64,000 nucleotides of DNA from Epiperipatus broadwayi (Eukaryota; Onychophora; Udeonychophora; Euonychophora; Peripatidae), in NCBI GenBank assembly GCA_028023455.1, contig JAQFVV010012423.1:7110269-7174268 (forward strand), given 5' to 3'. Both the position numbers and the translations under genes were made by a program. The number at the start of each line of letters is the position of its first letter. The first letter of the stretch is position 1. Under the pieces are notes generated by a model. It worked only from the letters and a program-made list of their open reading frames with translations. It had not been told where the DNA came from and did not search any database. Of the stretch, positions 49,469 through 60,530 are shown one piece after another.

Positions 49469-49824
49469 TTGTAACTATATAGAAGGCAATCAATCTTCCT
49501 CCCAACACCATTAAACATTGGTGTTAAATCTGCTTGATACTCTTGTCCTAGCCATGAGATAAAGATTTTAAGAAAATAAGAGTGGAGTCTTATTTCCGAA
49601 CAATATTAAAATAAATGGATTTAAAATGAATGATTTATATTCACTTCTCACTTCTGCACACTTAAGATTAGCTCATATGATAATATTTGAGTTCAGAAAT
49701 AAGATGGCCACTCTTATTGCCTTAAGATCTTTATCTTGTGGCTAGGGCGATAGTATCCTGCAGAATTAACACCAATTTTAACAGCACTTGTGTGGAGATT
49801 TGATTGCCTTCTATATAGTTACAA
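49469..49824. repeat. Fold-back element of about 356 bp
   Basis: The ends TTGTAACTATATAGAAGGCA and its complement (at 49805-49824) are perfect inverted repeats. The arms (about 140 bp each, to about 49607 and from about 49680) stay complementary at lower identity (for example TAGCCATGAGATAAAGAT against ATCTTTATCTTGTGGCTA). The loop is about 70 bp. It lies at the edge of a LINE remnant. Confidence 0.7.
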
Positions 49825-49879
49825 TATATAAATTAATTTTTTACAATCTGTAGGCTATTGAATAGTTTTTCAAATTAAT

Positions 49880-50720
49880 TAACATAATGTGATGAGTACT
49901 TTTATTAATTGTAAAATTGATTCCATGAATTTTAGTAGTCTTAACTTTTAGCTATGATTTCTGGCTAATCTCATCTTCGATTATTAAAAATTCCTCAATG
50001 TAGGATATTTTATCAAAAGTGTTTTGATTACTGCTTTTATGATAAAGCTCTTGTAATATATATATATTTTTAATTTGTATTTATTATTTATTTCAGTTGT
50101 AAATCGTTCATTAGCAATATATCTCTGGTTAAAACTTTCTTTTGATCTCATCAATTTTTTGAAAGATAGCCACTGTTTTTCGAAGTTTGTTTACATTTTT
50201 TCTCACTTGCAAATATTATCATAATGTTGCCCTTTTTTTTTCTGAATGTTTTTTTGTATTTTTTTTTGAGATCTTTATTTTTTTTAATTTTGGTTTCCCC
50301 CTTTTTTTTTTTTTTTTGCAATTTCTGATATCCATCTAAATTGCTCACATTGACTTATCTTATTATTACATTTTCCAAATTAATCATTAATTTCTTTTTT
50401 CACTTTCAACCAAAGTTCATTTGATTTACCATCTGCTATTTTTAGTGTCTCAAATTAATTTCTGATTTTAAAACCAATATGGAGATACTCAAGATTCCAT
50501 CTAGACATTGCACATTTATTGTTATTTTAGTTAAAATTTATGCATGAATAATTCATGATTGGATCCACAATATTCCCCTTGTCATGTCTTTCATCACCAG
50601 ATGCTTCAGTTGCTAAAAATATATCTGCAAAATTTGTCAAATTCTCTCGAATCTAAAGATAAAACTTTACATTTTCTTATTCACTTTTTTGAGTTATTGG
50701 GTTTAGATTTATTTTTGTTA
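49880..50720 (-). pseudogene. LINE remnant: region between endonuclease and RT
   Basis: On the minus strand a single frame can be followed with a few stops. ENLTNFADIFLATEASGDE is at about 50590-50650. MSRWNLEYLHIGFKIRN, then FETLKIADGKSNELWLKV, lies at about 50400-50510. KISQCEQFRWISEIA comes next, a Lys-rich stretch from an A run, and in another frame QWLSFKKLMRSKESFNQR. A block of RN-x-FE-x-L...NELW...K followed by RWIS resembles the EN-RT linker of RTE-type LINEs. The poly-Lys ORF at 50151-50348 is an artefact of this region. Confidence 0.5.
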
Positions 50721-51480
50721 CAGTAATATTAAATGAAAAAATAATATATGGAAAAACAATAATTTTGAATATCACAAATGTTATTTAGTAATTAATAATT
50801 AACACATTTAAGTTAAAAATTTTCAGCTTTGTTTGGAGAAGCAATGGGATTGTTTTTTTTCTTAATTTAGAGACTTTCTTCCCACAGTTTTATAAAAAAA
50901 GTTATTAAGTTTCTCTGATTTACTTAGCATTATTTTTACTAATATAATGATTGACTTTATGAAAAGAGATAGTTATGGGAGGATTTACACTGATAAGAAA
51001 AGTGATGAAATTGCAATTTAGCTCTTTACTACTTTATTCATATACAACATATATCAATTTAGTCACATTTAAAATTAATTTTTGAAAGTTTTCCAAAACA
51101 ATTTTAAAATGAACTTCTTCAAATATAAGACAAAATAAATGCAATTTTATCACAATTTTAATGCAAATAAAAACATAAAACCTTTGCTCAATCTAAGAAA
51201 GATTATTGCTGGTTGAAATGTTAAGGAACTTTTCTGACTTGTATCTTTGATGTAAGATCTTAAATTACTCTTGGTCTTAATAGTTTCTCAAACTTTACAT
51301 AAATATCAAAATTATTAAAGTGAAAAGTCATATTACGTTGAATTTTGATTTTGCATTTAATTCTTAAAATTAAAAAAAAAAAGTTGTCATTTATATTAAT
51401 TAACTTGATAAATTAGAGATTATAATGTAATATGCTAATAATATTTGAAATCTGAATTTTATTTTTTGCAAATACTTACT
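50721..51480. other. No recognisable gene
   Basis: A+T-rich sequence with nothing I can support. Confidence 0.35.
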
Positions 51481-52473
51481 AAAATAGTTATAATAGTAAT
51501 AATAACAAGTCAGATGTCACATGACTTATATATAGCTTGCACTTACAAATATGTAAAATTAAGAGCATGCTAATAGCCCTAAACAAGCTTTTTTTTTTTT
51601 ATTTATGATAAATGCTACTACAAGAGAAGACATTCAAATCATTTTTATCTTGGATTGTCCCCATCCCCAGACCGGTTTCGACCTATGGGTCTCTTCAGTG
51701 AGGAGTTGGGACATTAGATTTAAAAACCAACTCAAGCAAAGCATTTATCTAAAAGTTAATTGTTAGAAGAAGATCTGAAACTTTTAGACATCTACATGTC
51801 TTTAAAGTCGGCTCTCCAACTGAAAAAATCATATGGGCCTGAACTTAATTCAGATACTCCATATATTAGTAGGCTTAGCCATTTAATTTAGCCAAAGCCA
51901 CAACAGCAAAATAATAATAGTAATAATAACAAGTCAGATGTCACATGACTTATATATAGCTTGCACTTACAAATATGTAAAATTAAGAGCATGCTAATAG
52001 CTCTAAACAAGCTTTTTTTTTTATTTATGATAAATGCTACTACAAGAGAAGACATTATATATATAAGTCATGTGACATCTGACTTGTTATTATTACTATT
52101 ATTATTTTGCTGTTGTGGCTTTGGCTAAATTAAATGGCTAAGCCTACTAATATATGGAGTATCTGAATTAAGTTCAGGCCCATATGATTTTTTCAGTTGG
52201 AGAGCTGACTTTAAAGACATGTAGATGTCTAAAAGTTTCAGATCTTCTTCTAACAATTAACTTTTAGATAAATGCTTTGCTTGAGTTGGTTTTTAAATCT
52301 AATGTCCCAACTCCTCACTGAAGAGACCCATAGGTCGAAACCGGTCTGGGGATGGGGACAATCCAAGATAAAAATGATTTGAATGTCTTCTCTTGTAGTA
52401 GCATTTATCATAAATAAAAAAAAAAAAGCTTGTTTAGAGCTATTAGCATGCTCTTAATTTTAAAATAGTTATA
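51481..52473. mobile_element. Long near-perfect palindrome with 12-bp flanking direct repeat
   Basis: Two long arms (about 51555-51965 and 52055-52460) are almost exact reverse complements. A module of about 135 bp (AACAAGTCAGATGTCACATG ... AGAGAAGACATT) also occurs as a direct repeat at about 51508-51630 and 51927-52054. The outer sequence AAAATAGTTATA stands at both flanks (51481-51492 and 52462-52473) and may be a target duplication. The arms hold GACCGGTTTCGACCTATGG and CTCTTCAGTGAGGAG. No coding capacity. It is a composite fold-back; arm identity implies a recent origin or strong gene conversion. Confidence 0.8.
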
Positions 52474-53462
52474 CAAAAATGATATTAATACATCTTCATC
52501 ACTAAAATCAGTGTTGTATGTAATTTAACATAACACCAGAGTGATGGTTGAGATTGTATCAAAACCTATTCTATCATTTTAATGCAAGAATATAACATGA
52601 TCTTACAAGTAGTAAACATTCAATTGCTTTTTTTAATTAAAATCTGTGATGTTAGACAACATTTTTTTTTTGGGGGGAGGGGGCTTTATCAGAGATCACT
52701 AATCATTACTGAAACTTCAGTTTTTATTGTTAGTTCTAATTTACAATTACTTAAACTTTTATTGTATTTAACTTTCAAAATACTTTATTTGGTTATCTTA
52801 GTGGCATTAAATGCCTTTTAATCAGGTATTTGGATGATCAATCTTTTATATTGTAGCAATATCTTCCACCAAAAGTAATTTTCCTTGCAGGTTATCTACA
52901 GCATAATTGTCCTGCTATGTATATATGTTTAGAGATATTCTATATTTGTCTACTACAATAAACAATTAACTTTTTAAATAAGTTTACAATAAATAAAATA
53001 AGTAAGCAATAACTATGGTCTAAATTTCCTTACATTATATAAAATATTCCCGAATGATGAAATTATTTTTTTAATCAAAATGTTTATCATTTTTGATATA
53101 TTGTGATCATATTCTTATGTAATCATATTTTATTATTAAACATAACTTAATTTATATAAAATCTCTCTCTCTATATATATATATATCATTAATTTTAAAA
53201 TTAGTAATATATTTTAATAATAGGATTTTTGTGTTTATTTATTTGTATTAATCAGATATATTGTTATTATTGTATATGTCACATGCTTTTATATAAGTGA
53301 TTCACTTTGCTTTGCATAGATATTTTAATATACATTTATAAACAGTGCTATGACTGGAGGGTTAATCTCCTTCACAATTATGATTTTAATAAACATTTAA
53401 AATTTATATCATATAAATTGTTGATTTAACATTAATGAAATATTCAACTTTTCTAATTTATA
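52474..53462. other. No recognisable gene
   Basis: A+T-rich; a G-rich patch at about 52672-52685 and short CT/TA runs at about 53162-53185. Confidence 0.35.
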
Positions 53463-53878
53463 GTTTAACCCAGGGGTCCCCAACCCTATACTCACGGGCA
53501 CCGTGGCGCCCGCAGACCATTTTAAGTGTGCCCGTCGCTATCCGAACACGATAAAAAAATTATTTATCTGATATAAATAAATTTAATTTTTACAATTTCT
53601 TATAAATTATTGTATTATATTGTAATCAAATTGTAGGGTATACTATACTTTTACAGCATAAAAATATAAACGTTAATTATATGTTAAAATTTTATTTTTG
53701 AAATAAATATTTTTTTTGTACATTATGTGTATTATTAACAATATCCAACTATAAATTTACATTGAAAAAGTAAGTGGTGCTTGCCACCTGGTTGAAAAAA
53801 TAAATGTTGCCCGCCACCTGGTCAGTATTATAGAATGTGCTCTTAAGTGCAAAAAGGTTGGGGACCCCTGGTTTAACC
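53463..53878. mobile_element. Non-autonomous hAT MITE, 400 bp, with perfect 8-bp target duplication
   Basis: The element 53471-53870 starts CAGGGGTCCCCAACC and ends GGTTGGGGACCCCTG, a perfect 15-bp terminal inverted repeat. It is bounded by GTTTAACC at 53463-53470 and 53871-53878. These are diagnostic hAT features. The interior has no ORF but includes an imperfect repeat of the block GCCACCTGGT. Subterminal G+C-rich sequence contrasts with the A+T-rich middle. Intact ends and duplication suggest a fairly young insertion. Confidence 0.92.
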
Positions 53879-55588
53879 CATAACTTTTGTGCCTAATGAA
53901 TTTTGACAAGAAATTTAAATTTTGAAATTTTGAAATAAAATATAAGCTCTACACACTTAATACTAAAACGTCTTATTTTGATTTATAATGTAGCTCTAAC
54001 ATTAAGATGCTAGAATAAATTTGGTTAAGCAATAGAGTAATAATCAGGGTTATTGCTTGTTACTAATATATTTTTGTCTAAGTCTCTTAAGTAATGTACT
54101 TCTTAGAAGATGGTAAAGAATTTTCTTAAGATAAGTTTTATGATGTCAAAATTCTTCTTGAATTTGTTGTAAAGAAACCAAAATCAGGTAATAAATTAAG
54201 AATAATTGTTTTCATCCTAATCTAGAACCATCTACTACAAGCTTGAATATTCAATGGATTGTTAGGTGCTATAATGCTATAATATATTTAATTTCAGAAT
54301 GGTGTTTGGATTTTGTCTTCATCAGTGAGAATTAGAATTCAAAGCTGAAACTGATTTACTTATGTTAATATCTTGGAAATTTAAAAACTCTTACGGTTTT
54401 AAACTGAAGCTAATTCATTTGCATAATTATGCAGATCTGACACCAAATTAATTTTTATATATTTTAGAGTCCTTAACTGTATGCCAACTGTATATACTAA
54501 TATTACTTCTATGTATATATATTATGATATTTAAAAATTTTCACCCATTATAATGCAAAGTGGTGATAATGAATTTAGATATACAATAGTCTGATGAGTT
54601 GAATTAATTCAAAATTCTTATAATTCACTTCATTAGAGTTAGGAATATCTTTAAACAAAGTATAATTTTCACTTCACAATTACTTCCATTTGAATTATCA
54701 CTTGAGTCATATTTTTTTCATCTTTTTTGTATCTATATATTTTAACAATCTTAAGATTCCTGCAATTGTATAATGAGATGTTATAAATCACATTAAGAGA
54801 ATTGCAGGAAATAATAAAATATCATTGATAATAATCAAGAATATTTGTTTGGTCATATTGTCATAATGTTACTAAAAGTGTTTATAAGACAAAAGCAGTA
54901 TGAGCTTGATATGGTAGTGCATAATACCAAGGCACTTATTACAGGAACAGAACACTTTGATAGAAAAAGTATCTAATATTTTAATAATAAAAGTATATAG
55001 ATGAACAAGTTTAACATGTTCTAATATTATAAATGTATGAACATGAGTGACACTAACAGAAATGAGAAAGGAAATGCAACTGGATCTTTTTGGATGTCAT
55101 CACAAGAATTTTTTTATATAAAATATTACTGAATAATCTTAAATATGTTTTTATTCATTTTTAACAAAATTTCATTTTAAAATGATTGATTTATTGATCT
55201 AATTATTTTTTAAACCTCTTTTTTATCAAAAAAAAGGCTTCAAAATCATAATATTTAAAGTTTCATGCAAGGATATAATAGTTTTTGGTATTCTTATGAT
55301 TCATAGTAACCCATATAACAGTATCAAAAATAAAGAACTTGTTGGTGTATATTACTACATTCTCACAAACTCATGATCTAAAGTTTAAATCCAGGTAAAA
55401 CTTGGAAAATTTCTCAGGTTCTGTGTAAGCTTAATTGATTGATAAAAGGTATCTACTTATTTTTAGTTAAAAAAAAAAAAAAACAAGAACAAAAAATTAT
55501 ATACTCTCACCATTTAGCATCTGATTAGCCTGGTAACTTTTATCTTCCTTTTCATAGTTTTTTTGTAACGGGAATGGGAGATTTTACT
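53879..55588. other. No recognisable gene
   Basis: A+T-rich intronic sequence. A short block at 54290-54330 (TTTGTCTTCATCAGTGAG) resembles motifs in the fold-back elements but has no defined ends. Confidence 0.35.
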
Positions 55589-55680
55589 TTACAATGGGAT
55601 ATTTAAAAACAATCTATCTTTTTTATAATAGTGCTTTACAATGGGATATTTAAAAACTATTTACCTATTTTATAATAGTA
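55589..55680. repeat. Short tandem duplication, period about 43 bp
   Basis: TTTACAATGGGATATTTAAA followed by TATTT or TATCT and TTTTATAATAGT occurs twice in a row. Confidence 0.6.
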
Positions 55681-55935
55681 AAATACTATATTATGATCAA
55701 GAAAAACAAATAATTTTAGTATGAAAAAATAATATTCTGGTGACAAAGCCACATTTGTGTTTATTTAATATTGATGATTCATCTGGTTATAACTTATGAG
55801 TATTACAAAAATAATCAAAAAGTATTCTTTTTTATTTTTTAAAAAATTATAGCTATTGGTAATAATATTGATATTTAACGTTTTTTCTCTAAGATTACAT
55901 TTTGATTTTGTTAGAAATAGAGATACAAACTATTT

Positions 55936-56038
55936 TGGTGGTCGAAAGGTCAGCGACAGCTGCTTTACAAGCAGTTGTCCCGGGTTAGCGGATTCGCTTC
56001 CCGGTTGATGCTATGACACATGAAAAAAAAAAAAAAAA
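55936..56038 (+). repeat. tRNA-derived SINE-like copy with poly-A tail
   Basis: The arm CTGC-TTTACAA-GCAG (55960-55974) is a perfect anticodon stem-loop with a TAC (Val-type) anticodon. It is preceded by GGTGGTCGAAAGGTCAGCG and followed by a CCGGG...CCCGG arm with an enlarged loop, then a run of about 18 A (56022-56039). The enlarged T arm and A tail argue against a working tRNA gene and for a tRNA-derived retroposed copy. Confidence 0.5.
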
Positions 56039-56599
56039 ACTGTTTTACAATGAACATTGACAAGTTTGTTAAAAGTCTAAATCTAATTAAAAATTTCGAA
56101 CAATCACTGATAACTATGTGGCATAATAATCTTAATTATAAGATATTATGCATGAATTATTCACAGATTGTCAAAAGTTTTAGATAGTTGTTCAGAAAGA
56201 AAATAATTTAGACTTCACAAGTCAAGATAGTTTTCAAATAATTTTATTGTAGGTTATTAACCATTCCCCCTCCCCCCTCCAATTTATAAAATATTTTTAT
56301 TTCTGAGCATTTTTCATTAAAATTAATTATATTATTCCATCATTAAAATGATTTCGTGATCTTGTAATTAAGTAAAAAGTCAACAAATATAAATATGTTG
56401 TCTATTAATACTTCTGCTACTGCTGCCGTTTAACTTATTAAAAGAAATACCGAATATACATTCAATATTAAAAATAAGTAATAATTCATTCTCAAACAAA
56501 TATTTTTTTTAATAGATTGCAAAAATACTTATAAATATTTATATTTTTTGTAATTGTTTTATTATTAATATCAAAATAGAAAATATCTAGCTGTCAATT
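56039..56599. other. No recognisable gene
   Basis: A+T-rich sequence with a C-rich run near 56265-56279. Confidence 0.35.
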
Positions 56600-59275
56600 T
56601 GCTAAAAAAGGGGTTTCGACGTAAGAAGCGATCAGCCTTTTCAAATTAATTGTTGAACATGTCAGAAGGAATAGAAAATCGAAACCTATTGTTGTCCAGT
56701 TGGATATTGCAGCTGCTTTTGACTCTGTCAGGATTCCACACTTGGTTCAGTTGCTTGCTGACATGGATATTAATCCTGGGATAATCAACATAATTTCTAA
56801 TCTACTTTCTAATAGGAAAATTGCAATATCATTAAATGGTAAATTAATGGAGTCTTTCATTCCTACTAAATCTATTCCTCAAGGCTCTCCTTTAAGTGCA
56901 CTTTTATTTATTTTATATGTTAATTCTTTCCTGAAATCTATAGAGAAAAATATTCCTGGAATCTTCATTCCTTACATTAATAAAGAAATTCATCTAATTG
57001 CATATATGGATGATATAGCCATATTTCTGCCTTCTCGGAAGTACAATCCAGATCTCATGAAGCTTATGTCCACTTTTCCAGAAGATTCAGAGCTTAGTTT
57101 CAACCTTGAAAAATTAGCAGCATGGAGACTATCCTCTGGAAGCAACATTCCCTCTCCCTTCATAGCTAAACTGCAGAAATTTATTGGCTTTACATTCAAC
57201 CTCTCTCAGCTTGCAATGATGAGAGAGTTCCAAAATTCAATCATATTAGTAACTAACAGAATAGTTGGTTCTCTACAGAAAGTCTATATGTCTCTTTATT
57301 CCAAGATGGCCCTTTTGAACATGTTGTTATTTCCAAGGATTACTAACTTCATGCCATTTATTAAATTCAAGTTAAATTCATTCATGGTATCAATTCAATT
57401 TGTTCTAGGCTACTATGGGGGGGGGGGGAGACTGTAGCAATTAGCCTCAGGAAGATGCACACATCTACCAGACTAAGTGGTCTTGGGCTGCACTCACTGA
57501 AAGTGTTTAGACTCCAGCAGGCCTTCAATTTATTTTCGAGACTGAATCATATTATCTCTCAAGAATTTTATTTAGTTGATGTTGATTCCACAGACACACC
57601 ACCTCCAGTAATGAATTGCTGGTTGGCTGAGTTATTATTTGAAATTTAAAAAATGAACCTAATTCCTAATCCATATAAATCACAAAAAGTTCAATACTGG
57701 GGGCTTATTATCTCATTAATGAAGCAATAGTGCCAATTATTTCAAGTCTTAACATGACAACATTTAATCTGCTGAAAAAGTTCAGATGGTGGTTGTAGTA
57801 TTTTGTAAAAATGGCAGAGAAGTTTGTGCACTCCAGAAAAACTAGAATTTATTTGAGTTGTTGTTTTTAGTATCGCGCTCTGATAACTGAAGAATTTAAT
57901 TAAGACAACGTAATGGCGAACGTTAATTCCAAGAAATATTTGCTGATTGCAAATATTTCTAGATAAAAGATGTTATCTTATTGCACAATGGGATTAATTG
58001 CTGTGGTTATCAGAAAACTGTAAAAAGACTATTAACAACTAGGCAGAGCAGTATAGAGAGTATTTGAGTAACAACTACGTGAGGAGTATTTGAGTGTAGA
58101 CATTCCTGTTCAATTCCAGTAGGAGACATCTAGTGTTAGTGCTTCAGTTAAGGTCCAGTGCTCAGTGGAAATGCAGTTCATGGTCATAGCTGGAAAGGGC
58201 CCACAGAGATTGATTGGGAGACCGTAGCCTGAGGAAACTGTCCGGATAGCAACTGAATAAAGAGTTGATTTTCCAGTGTTTTTCAAGTGGAGTTACTGGT
58301 AGACTGTTGCAGAGACGGAATCTATAAGGAGCTTAAGGTCAGTTGCAGTGCTTACTATGAAGAGTTTGTGGGCAGCTAAACTGGACTGGGGCCAAGGTGT
58401 GTGTAAACCTTGCCCATTGTGAACCGTTTTTGTAGCAGCCAGCCTGAATTAACATCGAGGGAATTGAACATTGGCGAACTATAGAAACAGAGTGAGTACA
58501 GAGCAGTATTCAGTGAATTTGAGCAGAGCATCCATTGCAAGAGAACAGCATGTGAATTGCGAATTAAACTAATGAGTTCGCAAATTAACTTTTGTGCGCA
58601 GTAATTGAAGATTCAATACACTGCAATCGATTTCCTGATAAAAATAAATTTAAATGCCTTACCCACTTGTAGCTTTTTAACAAGAAACCATGGATTTACT
58701 TCAATTGATAGCCTATGTGGTTTATGTCACAGAGATGAAGACACGATTGAACACATTTTTGGTGTATGCAGTTATTTGCAAGTCTGTAGAACATTTATTA
58801 GCTTAATTTATAAACATAAATGCTCATTGATACCTGTATTGATACAAGGAATTAAAACGAAAGTTTTTGCCGATATTAGAAGTCCACTTTTTAAATATAT
58901 AGTTTATGGCTAACTCGATGTGATATTCTCTTCAATTCCAATTGTATAGATCCTCTGAAGATTCTAATTAGGAAAATCAGAACGATAAAAGAAAGAGACA
59001 ATCGAATATCATCACAAGCTTTATTCAATACACATGGGATATAATTGACATTTAAAGACCAGGTTGGTTATTATCATTTACCTTTCTTTAGAAAAGAAAT
59101 ATATATATGTAATTGAACTTTTATTCTACCTTTTTTATTTAATAATTAACACTTGGCAGAATCTGCCTATTGAACTTTAATTTGACAATTGATTTTATCA
59201 TACAATATTATGTATTTATTTATTTATTTTTTTCTGGAGTAATTACGTTGTTTGTTTTTTTTTGATAAAAAAAAA
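56600..59275 (+). pseudogene. 5'-truncated LINE (I/Jockey-type RT), interrupted by an LTR-like insertion
   Basis: The RT domain starts near 56610 and is well preserved at 56700-57437: LDIAAAFDSVRIPHLVQL (first catalytic Asp), PQGSPLSALLFILYVNSF, and AYMDDIAIFL (the YxDD box). A run of about 11 G at 57418-57428 shifts the frame; the protein goes on at 57455-57649. After the insertion at 57804-58625 it resumes as DFLIKINLNALPTCSFL and ends with a Cys/His cluster CGLCHRDEDTIEHIFGVC (near 58715-58770). The 3' UTR ends in an A-rich tail at the junction with an inverted copy. Confidence 0.85.
57804..58625 (+). mobile_element. LTR-like insertion splitting the LINE (copy 2)
   Basis: The insert begins TGTAAAAATGGCAGAG and ends ATACACTGCA. 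Its first about 690 bp match 43607-44258, including the TATA-like position (here CTGTAAAAAG, so altered) and AATAAA at 58256-58261. It is located by comparing this LINE with the inverted copy at 59280-60450, which runs uninterrupted across the site. I see no clean 5-bp target duplication. A Gypsy-type solo LTR is the best guess. Confidence 0.6.
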
Positions 59276-59279
59276 TGAA

Positions 59280-60450
59280 TTTTTTTTTTATCCAAAACAA
59301 ACTTTATTAAACCAGAAAATAACTAAATACATAATATTGTATAATAAAAACAATATGAAATTAAAGTTCAATAGGTAGAAACTGGTCTTCAAATGTCAAT
59401 AAGATCCCATGTGCTATTAAATAAATCTTGATATTCTATTGTCTCTTTCTTTTATCGTTCTGATTTTTCTAATTATAATCTTCAAAAGATCTGTACAATT
59501 AGAATTAAAGATAATATCACATTGAATTAGCCATATGGCACTTCTAATATCAGCAAAAACTCCTGCTTTAATTGCTTGTATCAATATATGTATCAATGAG
59601 TCTTTATGTTTATAAATTAAGCTAATAAAATATCTACAAACTTGCAAATAACTGCATTCACCAAAAATATGTTCAATCGTGTCTTCATCTCTGCGACATA
59701 AACCACATAGACCATTAATAAAAGTAAATCCACGGTTTCTTTTTAAAAAACTACAAGTAGGTAATACATTTAAATTTATTTTTATCAGGAAATCAAAATA
59801 TTTTGGCTCCAGACCCCACCATCTGAATTTTTTCAGCAGATTAAATGTTGTCAAGTTAATACTAGAATTAATAGGCACTATTGCTTCATTAATGAGATAA
59901 TAAGCCTCCCAGTGTTGAACTTTTTGTGATTTAGACGGATTAGGAATTAAGTTCATTTTTTAAATTTCAAATAATAACTCAGCCAACTAGCAATTCATTG
60001 TTGGAGGTGGGGTGTCTGTGATCAACATCAACTAAATAAAATTCTTGAGGGATAAAATGATTCAGTCTCAAAAATAAGTTGAAGGCCTGCTGGAGTCTAA
60101 ACACTTTCAGTGAATGCAGCCCAAGACCACTTAGTCTGGTAGGTGTGTGCATCTTTCTGAGGCTAATTGCTACAGTCCCCTCCCCCCCATAGTAGCTTAG
60201 AACAAATTGAATTGATACCACGAATGAATTTAGCTGTAAATTTAATAAAAGGCATGAAGTAAGTAATCCTTGGAAATAACAACATGTTCAAAAGAGCTAA
60301 CTTGGAATAAAGAGAGACATATATACTTTCTGTAGAGAACCAACTATTCTGTTAGTTACTAATATGATTGAATTTTGGACCTCTCTCCTCATTGCAAGCT
60401 GAGAGAGATTAAAAGCAAATCCAAGAAATTTCTGCGGTTTAGCTGTGAAG
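59280..60450 (-). pseudogene. Second, inverted copy of the same LINE (3' part)
   Basis: The minus-strand frames 59979-60221 (LSYYGGEGTVAISLRKMH onward) and 59417-59956 (KKFRWWGLEPKYFDFLIK..., then CGLCRRDEDTIEHIFGEC) match the C-terminal half of the copy at 56600-59275. Here the segment that is split in the first copy is intact. The 5' truncation lies near 60450. The two copies meet tail to tail at an A/T-rich centre near 59276. Confidence 0.85.
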
Positions 60451-60530
60451 AAAGAATTATTATTGAAAATAATTTACTATGACGTATACATTTTTTTTCT
60501 TATATACAACATATAATTTTGTAATTATTG

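Noticed and set aside
50151-50348. Lys-rich 65-codon ORF
   Set aside because: Produced by A runs inside a decayed LINE frame; the neighbouring frame carries the recognisable LINE linker.
55936-56038. Functional tRNA-Val gene
   Set aside because: The anticodon arm is good, but the T arm is enlarged and an A tail follows, so a retroposed copy is more likely.
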